NCBI RefSeq assembly: GCF_022539315.1
Contig: NC_066333.1
Coordinates: 11,623,001 to 11,687,000 of the forward strand
Origin: Serinus canaria
Taxonomy: Eukaryota; Chordata; Aves; Passeriformes; Fringillidae
Reading direction: 5' to 3'
Length of the DNA: 64,000 nucleotides
Each line of letters opens with the position of its first letter. Position 1 is the stretch's first letter. Shown in pieces: positions 1-14,700 of this stretch. A model generated the notes under the pieces. That model was not told the origin of the DNA. It was given only the letters and a program-made list of their open reading frames with translations, and made no database searches. Position numbers and translations under genes: made by a program.

Positions 1-3000
1 TCATTCTTCATCTGGGACTACAATAGGGACAGCAAGGGCCTCCCTGGGATCTTTAAACACAAGCATGACTTGGGAGGGTGGTGATGTTGGCTCCTGACAC
101 TTCGGAGTGTTGAGCTCCAATTACATATTTACTTGCAATTGCTAAGTGACTGCTTTGAGCGTTTCCTGTGCAGAGCTGAGCCCCTGGAGCATGCTGTAGG
201 AACGGCTGGGGCAGGCAAGGGACTTTGATACTCCTGAGAACAATGTGACCTCTATAAAGGCCTGTGACAACTGCATGAAATGCTCTGCACCACAGCTCTG
301 GGCTGGGACCTTGCAGTAGCATCCTCCCAGCCATACAGAATGGCTCAGTGTGACTCAGAGCAGAAACACTGCCCATCCCAAATGTTGTATGAAAATTCTG
401 AGCATGAGTCAGCCCAGTCCCCTCTGGGGAATACAATTACTGTCAGTGAGTGTCTGCTAAGCAAGGCCCTGCTCAGGGATTGCATCCAGGGGTTTCTCCC
501 ATGGGAACCTGTGCTGGAGACACCCGGGCACGGTGCTGGGCTGGCAACACATCAGGCAGTCCGTGCCTCATGGCAGTGTCTGCCTTGCAATACTGACTCC
601 ATCAAACCTGGAGTGCTGATGGGCAATACCAGCTGCAGGAGAATGGAATAAAGCAGCACTTCCCAGGCTTCTCCATGAGTTGACCTGGACCCACGATGAA
701 AAGACAGTTTGACCCCTTCTTCTTCAGTAAGAACAGTGGCTAAGGCTTGAAGAGACAAAACTAATGAACAAGCTTTTTGCATCCTCACAGAAGGGAGCAT
801 ACACCGTGCTCATAGTCTGCAGGCCAGGACAACAGTCCCCATCCCAGTCCCAGATCTTTTCTCTTTTTTCCTGGCAGACTGAACTGGGCTGGGTCTCTGT
901 ATTAAATGACTTCTTTCACTTTGGTAAACAAAGCAAACCTTCTGCCCTGGCTGCATGTCAGCTTGTGCTCAGCAGTGCTCTGGGTCACTTCTGTACATGC
1001 TGCTGGGCTGAGGAGGCACAAGCCTTGCCCCTCTCAGAGAGCCTGGACCTGCTTCCACGGCTTCCCCAAGGCCACCCAGGAGCCTCCACACTCACTTCTT
1101 CCCTACCAATGTCAACAGAGCGCTTCCCACCACACCTCTTTTCCTTATCACCCCTTTTCCATCTCTGTCTGACAGATCATGGAGAGTATAAGTGCTATCT
1201 TGTCTCAGGTATCTGTCTGGGGCATCAAAAGATGTGCCCTGCAGTGAGTGGAGGTGTTGTGACCCAGTTCAGGCTGTTTGCACGCACCACTGCTCCCGAC
1301 GAGCTGCTGCTGCCAGGCTGCTCGTTTGGTGTGGCAAGAGAAGTGAGGAGCTAAAATCACCTGTGCAGGCAACCTGAAACACCTTTAGCTGAGCACAAGG
1401 ACAAAGTGAGGGTGTATCAAATGGAAGGCAGAAAGTCGGGAAAGACAGCAGAGTGGCAGAGCATCTCCTTGTGCCCCAGAGCAGCCTCTGAGTTTTTGGG
1501 ATGAGAGAAGGGCATGAGGAGGAGGAGCTCCATCTCCCCAGAACAGCCTGGTCTTGCCACCACTGTGCCTTCTTCACTCTGGGGCTCCTCAAGCCAGGAA
1601 AAAGGAGGTACTGACCCAGGATGTGAGTGATTTGGAAGGGATCCTGTTGGCATTGGTTTTCAGTGGAGAAATTTTCAGTTAGTAGAATAATCTTAAGGAG
1701 AAAAGCTCTTTTCTCAACAGAGTCCACCTTTTTGAGGGCTGAAAGATCTTGAGTTGTGCTTCTTCATTTTTTGAGTATGAAAATTCTCTGCAAAAATATT
1801 CCTTGGAAATCACTGGGGTTTTTTTGTGACTTTGTCTGCTTTCATCAGCTTGTCCTTGGAGGAAGAATGAGCAGAAGGACAACTACCAGAAAAAGAACTG
1901 CCCTTCAGGAGAGCACAGGAGGTTCTATTTGCTTTCAGTGTCCCAACAGTTCTGTCTGTAGAAGATGTTGTGTTTTCATGCTGGCTCTCACCCTGCTGCT
2001 CAGAAACAGCTGGAGAATCATGGTAAAGATAATTAAGTGCACCCAGATGTCAATGCCACACCAGCAGGATGCACAGCCAAGCAGACTCTATCCTTTGCAG
2101 ACAAACCTCTTGTTGTACCAGGGCAATTGTGCCAAAGTCATCCTAATTTCCTGACTTTTCATCTGAGCATCTCAAAGGAAATTTCCCTTGAGGATAAATA
2201 AAATGGCACACATTGGCTCCCACTTCACAGACAAGAATCTGAAGATGATGGACCCAAACCACGTGGAAGACTAAAGCCTGGCTATTACCATTCCTGTGCT
2301 AAGCATGATAGGAAATTCAAAGTTATAGTAGCTAGCCAACAGTAGGGAGCAACTTATTCCTCCAGGCGTGAAAATATGGGTAATAAATATTAATAGAGCA
2401 AAGATCTGAAAATAGCGAGGGAAAACAAGTCAGAAACGCTTTGCAGAATCTTACTGATTAAAGTGAAATCTCATTTAAAATTATCAAAAGCAGCAGTTCT
2501 GCCTTTACCATTTATTTTTTGTCACATCCAAGTGTTTCAGTTTAGTAAGAAAAAGCAGCTTTGTTTTAACAGTCTCGGATTACTTCTGATTTATGTTCCA
2601 CATTAATCTTAGAATAGGTGGTTTGTTGGTTTTATTTTAGGAAGAATTGCAGTTTTCAATCTGATGTGAAAAACGCCATTTTTGACTCAGGACTTTGCAA
2701 GCTCCTGCTTTGTCCAGGGAGGAGCCAGGACTACATTGGTAATTACAGCCCCATGACCCTCCTGGCTGGGGCTGGAGTGGGGTTTTGCAGAATGTGCTGA
2801 TAGACTTGGGAGACATTTCCCCACATTCTGTGCAAACCGCTCAGAAAACAAACCCGGGGACCAACTGTGATGGAGTGACTGCCTGTCCTTTGAGGACTCC
2901 ATATAAATCTCTGCAGCCCCAGTAACCACTGACCCAGATGGAGCCCAGATCTAATTTAGGCTTTGGAAACCTTCTTGGGGTGTACAGTAGGATGTCCCTT

Positions 3001-4288
3001 AATGGTTCCTGCAGCAAAACCCCAGCTCTGTTTTGCCAGCCTCCCACACTCAGCTGCCCGCTGGAGTCAGCAGGAATTTAGAATGCAAAGGTCTTTTAAG
3101 GTCAAGCCTTACATGGATTTTGATCCATCCTGGTCCCAGTTTTCAGGATGGAGGAGTCCAGCAATATTTCACTATCTGGACTGTTGAACACAAAGGTACG
3201 AGGCACCACTTTACCCCAAAAGGTTTATAGATGCACCCACAGTGATTTGCTGCTGATTCTTTTATGTAATATAATCACATTACCCTGCAGTGCAGCTGCA
3301 ACTGATGGCAATAAAACTTGATGTATGGGGAGGACAAACAATTTTGCAACAGGCCATGAAATATCAGTTTTAGAATGACACAGATTTTACCAAAAGACTC
3401 ATTCTTGCTAAATAATGCAGAGCTAAATGAGTGGTTATAAAGGATCTGAAGTGGATGGTGGATCCTGTTTAATTTTATAAAGGAAGACAATAATAAACTA
3501 CATTTTTAAACTTATCACTTCACCATCATCCTTGGTGCCAAATGCCATGTTCTATTCATTAGCAGGTAGTTCCTGGGATCACTCACACAGGGACTGGGCA
3601 TTTGATGCAGTTCTTTGGCTGTAACAGACTGTCTCTCAGACTCCTTCCTTATGTATAGCAAGCTTGAAACAGAGCTAATGAAGGCCAGATGGCTGCAGGC
3701 TCCTTCTCACACCCATAATATTGATGGGAACATTCTGGAGGGAGTGGATTCTGCCTGAGTCTTTTCCTTGTGCCTGACATGATGATAACCACATTGCAGC
3801 CTCTTTACTGTTTGGTCCTAACTTGATTCAAATGTTTCCTGGATTTCCAGCAAATGAATGAAGTGCAGCTCAAAAGGAAATATATGCAGGCCTTATTAGA
3901 AAAGGTTGTACTCATCACGAATCAGCTAAATACCTCATTTCTGACAGTGGGGAAATCCTTTTATAACTGAGTTTGTTTGGAAAGATTTTGAATAGTTCAT
4001 TATACAAATGCATTCATCTCTGTCAGAATATAGAGAAGCAGCCAAAGTACAAAATCTGGCCCCACTCAAGTCCATGGGATTTGGCATAAACTGGCAGAAC
4101 TACTGGGCAGAATACTTTGTTCTGGATTAAAGTAGTACATCTTATGTGCTAATGGAACCCACTGAAGTGTGCTCGCCAACCTGAGAAGGCCTTGCAGTTA
4201 GGCTCTGTCTGACTACATTAATTAAGAAGAATAATTAATGCCCAAATATAATTCTCTGGAATGCTGCAGATATCCCAGATATTTCACG

Positions 4289-4312
4289 ATTGCACAGGAT
4301 ATTGCACAGGAT
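4289..4312. repeat. Perfect 12-bp tandem duplication
   Basis: ATTGCACAGGAT occurs twice back to back, at 4289-4300 and 4301-4312. Confidence 0.9.
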
Positions 4313-6870
4313 TAGATACTGTCTCTGTTGGTAAATTCCTCGTGGTTAGTAATCTCATCTTTTATATTTCGTTTTTAATAAGGAGCTGCCTTCATGCTGA
4401 AGCCAGCTCTGTTTAAAGCTGCAAGAAAAAAGTAATTAAATCTGACAGGACTTGCTTTCATGACACATATTGCAGGCTATCTCATGACACACAGACCTGG
4501 TCATATTTTTGTTATAAGGAGTTGATTTATTTTCAACAAGTATCTCTTTTAGAATCAGAGTTTTCCTGAATTCTGTACTTCTTTGGCTAAACAAGCCCTG
4601 CTGCCTGTCTGTGGCTCTGTGCTCTGCAGCAGTGCTGGCTGCACACCCTGGCTATGTTGACATGTAATGGTTTGAACATTTGACATTTATATGTGGCTGG
4701 CATTCGTTTTGTTGCCTTGCAACCATCTGGTTCCAGAAGAAACTCATAAACTGCTCCTGAATCATGCAACCACCAGACAGCAAACAGATAGAGCTGTAGG
4801 ACTCTGACAGCACATTTATCACCCTCCTGTGATAGCTGACACAAACTGCACTGCACTGTCTTCTCCTCTCTCCGTCACACAGAGTGGCCAGGGCAGCACT
4901 TGAAAAAGAGGATTTGATTCTTCCCAGCAGTGGGAGTTTATTGTTCACCCTGCCTGTGGCCCATCCTGTGTGCAGGCTCTCTATGTGTCCCCCAAAGTTC
5001 TGCATGCACCAGCATGTGCCACTGTGTCTCTGCATCCAACACATGGGAACAAACCACTCCGAGCTGGAGGGAACCACTCCAAAGCCCAGATTTTGGGCAG
5101 AATTTTTCCAAACTACAGAAATACCAGGGGACACATTTCAAGTCAGAGCCTTTCATGCTTGTGCATGAAAAGAAAATTACAAATGTACAGCCTCTGCTGA
5201 TCCTGGTGGTGTTGGCACAGCTGAGGACAGGGGACTGGCAGTGAAGTGCTGTCCTTTTCTGGCTCCATCACCCAGGCCAGCAGCAGCAGGGAACAAGCCA
5301 GCCTGTTCTAACAGAGAGAATTTTGTCCCAAATATTTTTGCCACAAAATCTATATTCTTTATTGTCAAGTGTTTTTCTCAGTAGATTAACTGATACAGGA
5401 ATGAAAAGTTTCTAGGAACAAAGTGCATTCTTTAAAATAGAGCAAGGGGAGTGCAGTTGCATTTTTCTTGCCTGTGGTTTATTTAGTAGGACAGCAGCTC
5501 CCCTGTCATTTCATTTACTGTTCTCTCCTTTTTACTTTCAGTTTCTAAATTTTTGACACCAGTCCCATGTCCATGAAGCAAAGAGATCACTTTTCTCAAT
5601 AAAGAGGAAAACTGAAAAATGCAGGAAGACCAGGTTATTAAACCTAAAGAACTCTCACTCACACAATATGTAATACCAATTTAAAAAGAATTTTGCTCTG
5701 TAATCAAATCCACATAACTCATTCTGTAACTGGAACCATCTCTCTCCAAATTAAACAGTGCTTTTTTTTTAAATAATTGAATAATGTGAGAGTACTGCAG
5801 CAATTTGTGTTAAGATTTCATTATTGGAATCAATTTTTATTTTCAGCTTCCATAGATGTGTACACAAACACACACTACACTAATCCAAAAGAATGACTTT
5901 TACATTGCAAAAATCAGCAAATAATAGTAGCTGACACTGGAGGGCACCTGCCTCAAATTCTCACCTACTTAAATGTGCCAGAAAGGAAAAGTAAGTACTT
6001 ATGGTGACTGGAATGGCTTCCTTTTCAATTTCAATTCAAAGAGCCTGTAAAAATGTTTTATTAGGTTCACACTAGTTTTCTGAATCTTTAAGATATATGT
6101 GTATCAGAGATAGAACCAGACAGTCTTGAGTGTGCAGCTGGGAAACCAGGTACAGACCTGACTAAATTCAGCCAGGTCAGGAGCAACGTTAGTATTTTCT
6201 CTGTTCATAATTCTTAGCTTGCAAAAAATCCCAAATATGGGCCATATCAATGTTATTCCTGTGCCAGGGGTCCTTATATGTCTATGGACAAGACAGCAAA
6301 GGCAGGGAGGGAGGCACAGGAAGTTAGAGATGCAAAGCAGGAGCAGAACTTTGTTATCAAGACTGCTCTGAACTTGACAGAGGCAGGGGTTCCCAGTGCC
6401 CTTTAATGGCATTGGCTCTTCAGGGAAGGCTTAAAATCTTATTCTTGAAAACTGCATCTCCGTAAGTGGCAGATAAAAAGAGAGGCTTTGCAAAGAGCCA
6501 GAGAGCTGCATCTAAATCCTTTGCACTAATTTCAACAGCCCACAGGAATTTCTTTGCACTCCCTCAGGGCATCTGCCCCCTGCTCAGGCCAGCAGACTGA
6601 ACAGATTTTAGTGCTTTTACTCTTTTACATTCTATATTAAAGCAGTGCAGGGCACAGCATCACTTCCTGATGTTCAGATAGCAAAGGTGTGGAATAGTGA
6701 TCTGTGTAAATGTTCAGTGGGTGTTGGAAATAGAAACTCTCCCAAGCCCAAATCTTGTCTGATACACCCTGTCTCTCCATAAACCTGAGTTCATTGCACT
6801 GAGCATCATTACACTTCAATAAACAGATAAAAGATGTCAAAAGGATTTTACAGAAAATATTTTTGCAGGA

Positions 6871-6927
6871 AAAGAAAGACTACTTCGACTGAAAGAAAGA
6901 TTACTTCAACTCAATTAAAATTGAGTT
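6871..6927. repeat. 21-bp tandem duplication followed by an inverted repeat
   Basis: Two adjacent 21-bp units (6871-6891 and 6892-6912) read AAAGAAAGAYTACTTCRACT plus one base. The second unit runs into AACTCAATT-AA-AATTGAGTT, a 9-bp inverted repeat at about 6908-6927. The sequence is AT-rich and non-coding. Confidence 0.85.
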
Positions 6928-8705
6928 ATTTGAATTTTATTAAAAACTATTGATTGATTATTCAAATTCTTCCAGCACAGCAAAAAAGTGCACTTTGTCC
7001 TGTGCACACACATTGGAACAGAAACCTTATTATAAAGTCAGTGGAGGTTTCCAATAAGCAGGGCCATTTGAGAGACTAGTCTATCTTTAGAGAAAACCAG
7101 GTTTGCTGTGTTAAGATTAAAAGTCCTGCATTAGTGTCTGGGATATTGTACAGAAGGCATTGCTTGTGTTTCCACACAACATAAAGTGCTCTTTAGGCAG
7201 AGGAGTTCTGCCTGAACTGAGCCTGGACTTTGCATAAGCTTAAGAAAGAAAAGCACTGAGAAACAGAGTGGGCAAGTAAATTAGGATAATATCTGAGTGT
7301 CTGCTCCCACGTGAGCATAGCTGCTGGTGTCTATATTGCAGCTATGCACACTAAAGCAACAGGAGATTTGAGCCTGGCTTTTCCCAACACTAAACCAAAG
7401 CCTGGATTCCTCTTGCACCACAGTTAGGTGCTCCTATATTTTTCTTCTTCAGATGATGTTGTACAACGGGATTGTACGACTTCAGTTTTTCCATGTAACA
7501 GAGCACACAGCTGAACCCCCCTCCACTGCCTCAGTTGTTTTCCTACTTAGGCTGCACTGAATATCCTGACGCCAGGTGTATAGTATTCTTTTTTTCCTGG
7601 CCTCTCAGTGTAGTGAAAATCACGAAGAAATGCAATGACATTCCTCTGCACAGAGAAATTCTTCCTCTTTATAAAACAAACTGAAAGGAAGAAGCTTTGT
7701 CAAATGAAGCCCTGGGAACTAGTCACAGGCTACAGCTGTTCTAGGGCTGGTGTGTTGAAATATCTGTGAGTGATATGACAGGTAAGAGCAACCAGGAGAG
7801 AGGAGAATTACCCTGGCCCATTTTCCTCTGATTGCTGAAACTCAGTTGCTCACTAGGAGGAAACCACAGAAATGGCCACGTTTTAGAGTGCTGTGTATTG
7901 GAAACCTACACAAACGAGCACGTTGTGTAAGCTTTGCTCTGAGAGCCATTATTGTCACTACCAATACGTCTTAGAAGCCGGGACAGCCCTGGAATGATGG
8001 CAGATGATGATTTAAGGCACGGCAGCGAGGGGCTCAAGAGAGAGCCTGCTTCTGAGAGCTGATGGCAGGAGCAACCTCAAAAACGCACGGCAGGCTGCAA
8101 TAACAGCGAGTCCCAAGGACAGGCGGTGCAGAGAGGGAAAGGGAGGATGGCTGTGAACCTCCTGCCCGCAGGAGCCCCGGCACAGAGGCTCTGGCAGCGA
8201 TGCTGATTGCTCAGTAACTCTTGGTCGCTGATGGATTTCAGTGATTCCCCTGGGAACTGCCTCGGGGTTTTCCAGCGCAGCCTGGCACCAGATCTTTCGG
8301 CAGCAGTGCAGAGTGGCTGGCATTTAGAAGCACAAATGGTGCGAGAGGATTCCTTGCTGTTCGCCCCCATGACATGGCACAAACCCCGAAGTCCTTTTCC
8401 AAACAGGATGGAGCATTTTCAAGCTATTTCAATCTAGTGGAAAACCTCTCTGCCCTGACTCTCCTGCTGCAAATGCTTCTCTGTGGGTATACAGGCAACA
8501 AACCACAACCGGAGGGGAGCACTGGGGGTGAGGAGAGAAAAATGAAACGATTTGCAGGCTGTGATGCAGAGATGCTCTGCCAAAACTGCATGTGCTGGGC
8601 GCCTGTCCCCCGCCCAGCACGGGGCACCTCCTGCCACGCTCCGAGGTGGGCTCTGGGCGGAGCCGGGAGACGCGGGTGGCACCTGGTGAGAATTTCCCAG
8701 CTCTC

Positions 8706-8709
<4 letters not shown>

Positions 8710-8743
<34 letters not shown>
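8710..8743. repeat. (TG)17 dinucleotide microsatellite
   Basis: A perfect alternating T/G run of 34 bases lies in non-coding sequence about 12 kb upstream of APCDD1L. Confidence 0.97.
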
Positions 8744-8744
<1 letters not shown>

Positions 8745-11700
8745 TCTCTGTGCCTGCCGAGACAGGTGAGTGTGGAAGTGAGAGCTGAAGCACAATGTGC
8801 CCGTCAAACCACGCCTGTCACACGATCCCCGAGTCCCTGTCCCCAGAGAACAGGTCCTGTGATACCTGAGCAGCAGAGCAAGGAACAGCCTGCCCCAGTT
8901 GCAGCCAGTTCAAAAGGAAAGTGGGATACCACTTGTCAGCTGGGACAGAACTCTCACGTGTGCATCTTTATAGATGCCTCATCTCTTACCCTTCATGCAA
9001 GAAGCTTTAAAAATATTTATGGGTAATTTTGTCAACCCTTCCAACACAGGTATGTTACTGCCGAGGTCTTGCTATGGCCATGTATCCTTGGTATCAGAAG
9101 TATTTTATTTTATTATTATCTCTGAGCAACTACTTTGTCTTATCAGTTTTCTCTCCTGCATTTTTGTTCATTTGTTTTATACTGCAAGTGAAAAGCTGGC
9201 TGTCTGTTTAATCTCCAGTAGCAGAATAAAAGACCTATCAATGCAAACAAAGGAGAAGTAAGATCCAGATTTTTTTCACCATCCTTGCAAAAGGCAAGAC
9301 TGCAGTAACTTACAGAAAGGGGTTTTTTGCTGGATTTTTTGAGATTATTTTTTTTTTTTGCATTTGAACCAGACAGCACAAAAGTCATTCTCAGGCAATA
9401 TTTAGGGAGATATTTCACTCAAGTTCTGAACACTACTGGAATGTTTTCAAAGGAGAAAATGAAGGAAAGTCCACTATTAACAGGCAGTTAGAGAAATTTT
9501 CAGATTACTTTCAGTTTCTTACTTATCTTGGCATTCCATTAAAATAATTGTACTTGCTGTAGTACCAGAGAGATTGATTAGACTGGAAACTTCATTGTTA
9601 GCCTGTTTAACATTATATTTATCCCTTTTAGCAGCTCTTGATTCAGAGTGAGACACTAAGAATAAAAAATGGAAAGTAATGTCTCTGAAGAGGCTTCCAT
9701 TTTAGTAATTTTAGTTTAATCACTATAAAGGGGAGCTCTGGTGTAATCTAGTTTTCTTGGGATTAGAAGACTTTTAATTATTGCTTGCAATCAAGCCTTC
9801 TAGCCTTGTATGAAGCAACACATTAAAGCTGGGGATTTTAAAAGAGCCTAAGGAACACACTCATCATTAAAATTCAATGACACTGGCAGCTTAGCTCCCT
9901 GCCTCCTTAGAACATCTTGGGGTTTCCTTTTAATAAAGTAACATCTGTGAAATTTAGAAAATAATATTAATTTTGACCCTCTCTGGATTTTTAATGGGTC
10001 TATTAACCCAATGCAGGCGATCCTCCCCTCCTGCAAGCCTTTCCTGGGAGCAGTTTTTAGTCCCAGCATCTTTTTATAAGAATATGATGATTCTTCAAAG
10101 TAGGGAGCCTTCAGGACCATAATGAGTGGATTCTCTAAGCTTTTCCTGAGGCAAAGAGCATCAGCTCTGCTCATGGACTAGATGAGGGAGTGGCTGCAGA
10201 GCATCCCTGAAATGTCTGGGCTAAAATGTGGCCAAGGTGTTGTCTGTGTGTGTGCATGAGATTGAGGGAGCCTGGAGGGCTTGACTTGCATTTTCACTAA
10301 GGTCTTAACTGGTAATGATAATTTTGTACTCTAGAAAGTCACCCTGGTACTCTGGTACAGGCTCCCAAAAGCAAACCAGCATACTCTAAACCTGAGACTA
10401 GTCCCTAAGTCTGTGCTCTGCCAGTCTGACCAAATATCCTTAGACAAAGATCCTGCCCTGAAAGTGGCATTTATCTTTAATTCTTTCTCCTTCCTGAGTT
10501 TCTACTGAGTTCCCATTACAGACAGAAAATTGGCAACTATTCAGATTAAACACTGGAGTGAATTTGCTTGGCTCCAAGGAAGACATTTCTGTGTCGAAAG
10601 GTAAATTATGTTGCTGTTTTTCCACCTGTTAATGTGCAGATTATATAATAGAGACATTTTTCAATTTATATTTTTCTTCTTATGATTGCAATGACGTAAA
10701 AGATTCGACCTTCACAGCTTCTTTGCTTCATAGAATAAGGCTAAGGCTTTTGTGAAAAAGATCAAAAAGTAGGATTTGAAACCATAAGGATTTTGCTTGC
10801 TGCTTACAGAAATGATTTTAGTGGTAAGTCTTACAAAAACTGTTGTCCAAAGCCATTTTTTAGGTTTAAATCTTTGGCAATGCAAGAGCTCCATCCTAAA
10901 ATTTAGATGGTTGTGGGTAACACTGTTGGAAAGGCAGATGTGTGGGTCCCCATTTGCGTGTGTTTTGGGATGTCTTGATTTCAGGGTAGCTAGGCTGTAA
11001 CATCTTTTGAAACTCCCAACTTCCTGCGATGGTGTAGTCAGGACATTTGAAGAGCAGTCCCAAGAGATAATGAAAGGGCAAGTACAAGTGGTGAGAGTCC
11101 CAAATCAACGGCCTTGACTTGGAAGCTGAACACAGGCTGAGCTCTAACCAGTGATGATTTCCCCCAAAGGATTCAAGCTACACAAACAGCAGCAGCAGGG
11201 ATGTCACACACAAGCCCACTAAAGCAGCTGGGCTTTATATTTTCTGATTGCTGTTGAATATGCAATGGATATTTCTCTCTGCTTTTTAATCTCTCCTTAA
11301 ACAAAGTCATAGTTCTTCCACAGTCACCTCGGAGACAGGGAGAGAAATATTTTCCTAACAATTACTGCAGTCAGCTTAGCTGGGCATTTGAAAGTAACAG
11401 ACATTTAAAAATATACAATAACAGTAATCTTTAAAAATACTTTATTTTAGAAATATTATTTGGGGAAAAAAGTCCTTGCTCCCTTTATTCAGCAGGAAAT
11501 GCCTCACAATTATCTTTATTTTCTTACTATTTGTGGGATGAATTGAAAATCAGTGTTTTAGATAAATTTACCTAGCAGCAATTAACAGTTAATTTCCTTT
11601 AAAAATATGGAAACAAGATTAAAATGCCCATTGGGGGTGATTTATCCTTGATTAAAGTTTAGAAGTGACTGAGAAAAGTTGATGCTCAATGCATTAATCG

Positions 11701-14700
11701 AGAAATAAGAGAATGAAAACTTATGTTTGATATTCCAGAAGCAGTCTTGGAAGTGGCTTGGAAACTGGCTAAGTTTATTTTTATTATCAGGGAAATAAGT
11801 ACCTTGCAGGCTCACAGGGGTGACCACAGCCCAGTGAAGCAGAAGAGCAGGTTTTTCACTGAACCCAGTGATCTGGCATGCTCAGAAAGATGGGCTAATA
11901 TTTGCACAGCCGGTATTTTCTATTTCCTTAGATGTTAAAGGACAGAAGGAATTCAAAAGTGATAACCAGTGACAACTTACAATGATCTGTATTAATATAT
12001 TATTTATTACTATGATTATCTCACTGAAGAGTGAGTGGATCTATGATTTAGACCTGCCCATCTCTACAGAAACCCAGAAGTTTGCAACTACTCTGTTTCT
12101 CCTTTTAGGAACCTTGTCCAGCTCCCTGCATGAAGGGTAGGGACCTCTGTGTACAGAGTGATTGTGGAGTGGACACATAAAAATGGAGACAGAATCATGA
12201 CATTTTTATGGCATTTTGACTCTTTGCAGAATGTCTGAATAATTTGGAATCTGGTCCATAAAAAATAATATTCCAGAATGTTCAAAATGCATTTGTGGTT
12301 GAATAATCAGTTTATATGTCCAATTATTTGACTTGTGAGTAGATTGGGTAAAACTTGGCATATTTTTTCCACCACATGGTTGTAGTAACTTGTTTGAAAG
12401 AAAAAATGACCCAAAATTCACATAAATAACTGTTCCATAGTTTTTTCCTGTCTGCCTAATTTTGTCTATTTTCCCCACTAGCAACCAGAGATCCAATAAA
12501 CTATTGAAGGCTAAAGGCTGATGTAAGTCCTTTTTTAGGGCAGTGATTTCAACAAGAGTGTATGAAGACCTTTTTTTTTTAACCAGAGAAGAAGAGCAAA
12601 CAGCTAGAAAAACAAAAAATGTAAAGTGCTTATGCAAAAATCTGTCATAGACATCTGGACCACCCTTGTCCAGCTCAGGAAATGTAACACCAGTCATGCT
12701 TCTAAGTGAAGAGAATCAATTGCACTTTCTGTTTGCAGAGGATCAAAGGTCCCCTGGCAGCTCTGCTTTCAGCCTGGGCAGTCACTTGGGGGCTGGGTGC
12801 AGGTCCCTGTCTCCCCTCAGTCCTGCAGCACATTCAGGGCATCCCAAGGTGGTTCCAGCCATGGTGGAGCTGTGACCCCTCAGCACCCCTGAAATCAGGC
12901 AGCTGTGCTCCGTGATGCTGCAGTGGTGATGCAGAAAAAGGGAGAGGCTGGTCTGAAAGTCACAGAAGTCACCTCTTTTTGTGAACACTTGACTCTTGGG
13001 CCCAACTCAAGATCATCATTGTTGCTGTAGCACACATGCAACTCACTGAGATTCTGAGGTTTAAATCTTGCTTCTGTAAATGCAGAGTATCTCTGCTTTA
13101 TCCCTAACATTTTGGGACACAGGGGTACAGAGCACAGATTTATAACCATCTTATTTTTGGAATACCTAACTGCTGCTGATGTGACAGACTGTATTGGCTC
13201 AAAAGGACTGGTATAACCAAACAGACACAGTTTGATTTAAGATTAGATATTTTTGCAAAAACAAAGCTTTACAAAATATAAGATGAAGGAAAATTTGCCA
13301 TATTTATAGTTCAAATACCAAAGAAATCTCTCTTCCCAACACTAATGGGTCTAGACATCTGTTTTTCATGCCTAAAATACAAATGCCCTAACAGCAAAAC
13401 AGTTCACAGCTTCAGGAATTGAAGCTGTCTAGAAATGAGAATAAAAACGACTGGTCCTCCACAGCAAGCAAAAAGCAGGAGGAAAAAAAACTCTTGCAAT
13501 TAGTAGTGGAAAATAAAATAAGGTTTTCAAAATTATTGCAGCCGTATGTAAAATGGACTCCCTCACCACTGAAACCACGGGCAAAGCACAGTCTGGAGCT
13601 CTCTTTATCCATGAGCCTTAAATAGCTGGGAGCAATTGGGACGTTTTGGGTCCAAGCTATGCCATACAATCACATCAGAAAATACCAGAAACTATTTTCT
13701 CCACGTGCTCCCCCTCACCCCCCACCAGTCCTCATTCCCACAGCAAAAGGTTGTACATCCAGTCAAATAGCAGTCCCAATCCATCATCAGCTATCCAAGG
13801 TTACATCCATCTCCTCTCATGTCTTTTCTTTTAATAATGAGCTCTGCTCTCCGCTGACTTAATCCTCATGAGAGCCATCGATTCACAGTTTCAAACAGAA
13901 CATGGATAACATGAAAAGAATCATCCATAAAAAAGTACAGATGGCCAAATTCACTGGCTAACCTGGACAATGTTCCTTTAAGTCTCAAGCCTCTGTTGTG
14001 CTAAATACCCAGCTGTTAACAATCTCTTCTAGAGGCTATTGAACGCAGGAAGGACATGTTTTTAGCAATTAGAAAAATAATAGTACACTTACACATGGCA
14101 ATATTTAGCAGAGTTTGTTTGGTTAATAGGTCAGCAGTTTGGGACAGTTGGTGGTTTTTATGGGGCAGCAAGGAGGGTTTGTGCAATAAGACATCCTGGC
14201 AAGAATGCTGAAGCCCCAGGTACCCATGGGGCACCCTCACATGAATGTGTGCCATATAATCCAAAGCACTCAAAAGACACCCTCATTCCACAGCTTCCTT
14301 ATATATTTAAAAAAAGCTTTGAAAACATTTTTTGATAGGCTTGCACAGTGTCAGGGAAAATGCACATACATAAACCAGAAAAAATGCACACGGTGGAATG
14401 ATGTTTTGAGCATATAAGGGTATTACACATGCAAGGCTTGAACTGAAGTTCATATCCTTAAATACTTTTTAGATAGAGCAAGAATTTAATAAGTGATTAC
14501 GTGCTTTCCTCATGCCTTGCTGGAATATGCCATGCAAGGGGCTGGCCTGAGGCATGAACAGGTGCATGTCTGCTGCAGCGATTTATGGTGCAGTCCTCAC
14601 AGCAGCCTGAGTTTGGCTGGTGGCCTTTGTGATTTATCTCTGCTGATATCATTATGTGCCATGAGAACATTTATCTTCCTCAAAGTAAAGAGTAAATGAT

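Noticed and set aside
764..1354. A 196-codon plus-strand open frame in the left intergenic region
   Set aside because: It has no recognisable domain, no ATG-proximal promoter features, no splice context and no similarity I can name; frames of this size occur by chance in GC-moderate sequence.
8592..9026. A 144-codon frame containing alternating Cys-Val residues
   Set aside because: The Cys-Val run is just the (TG)17 microsatellite translated.
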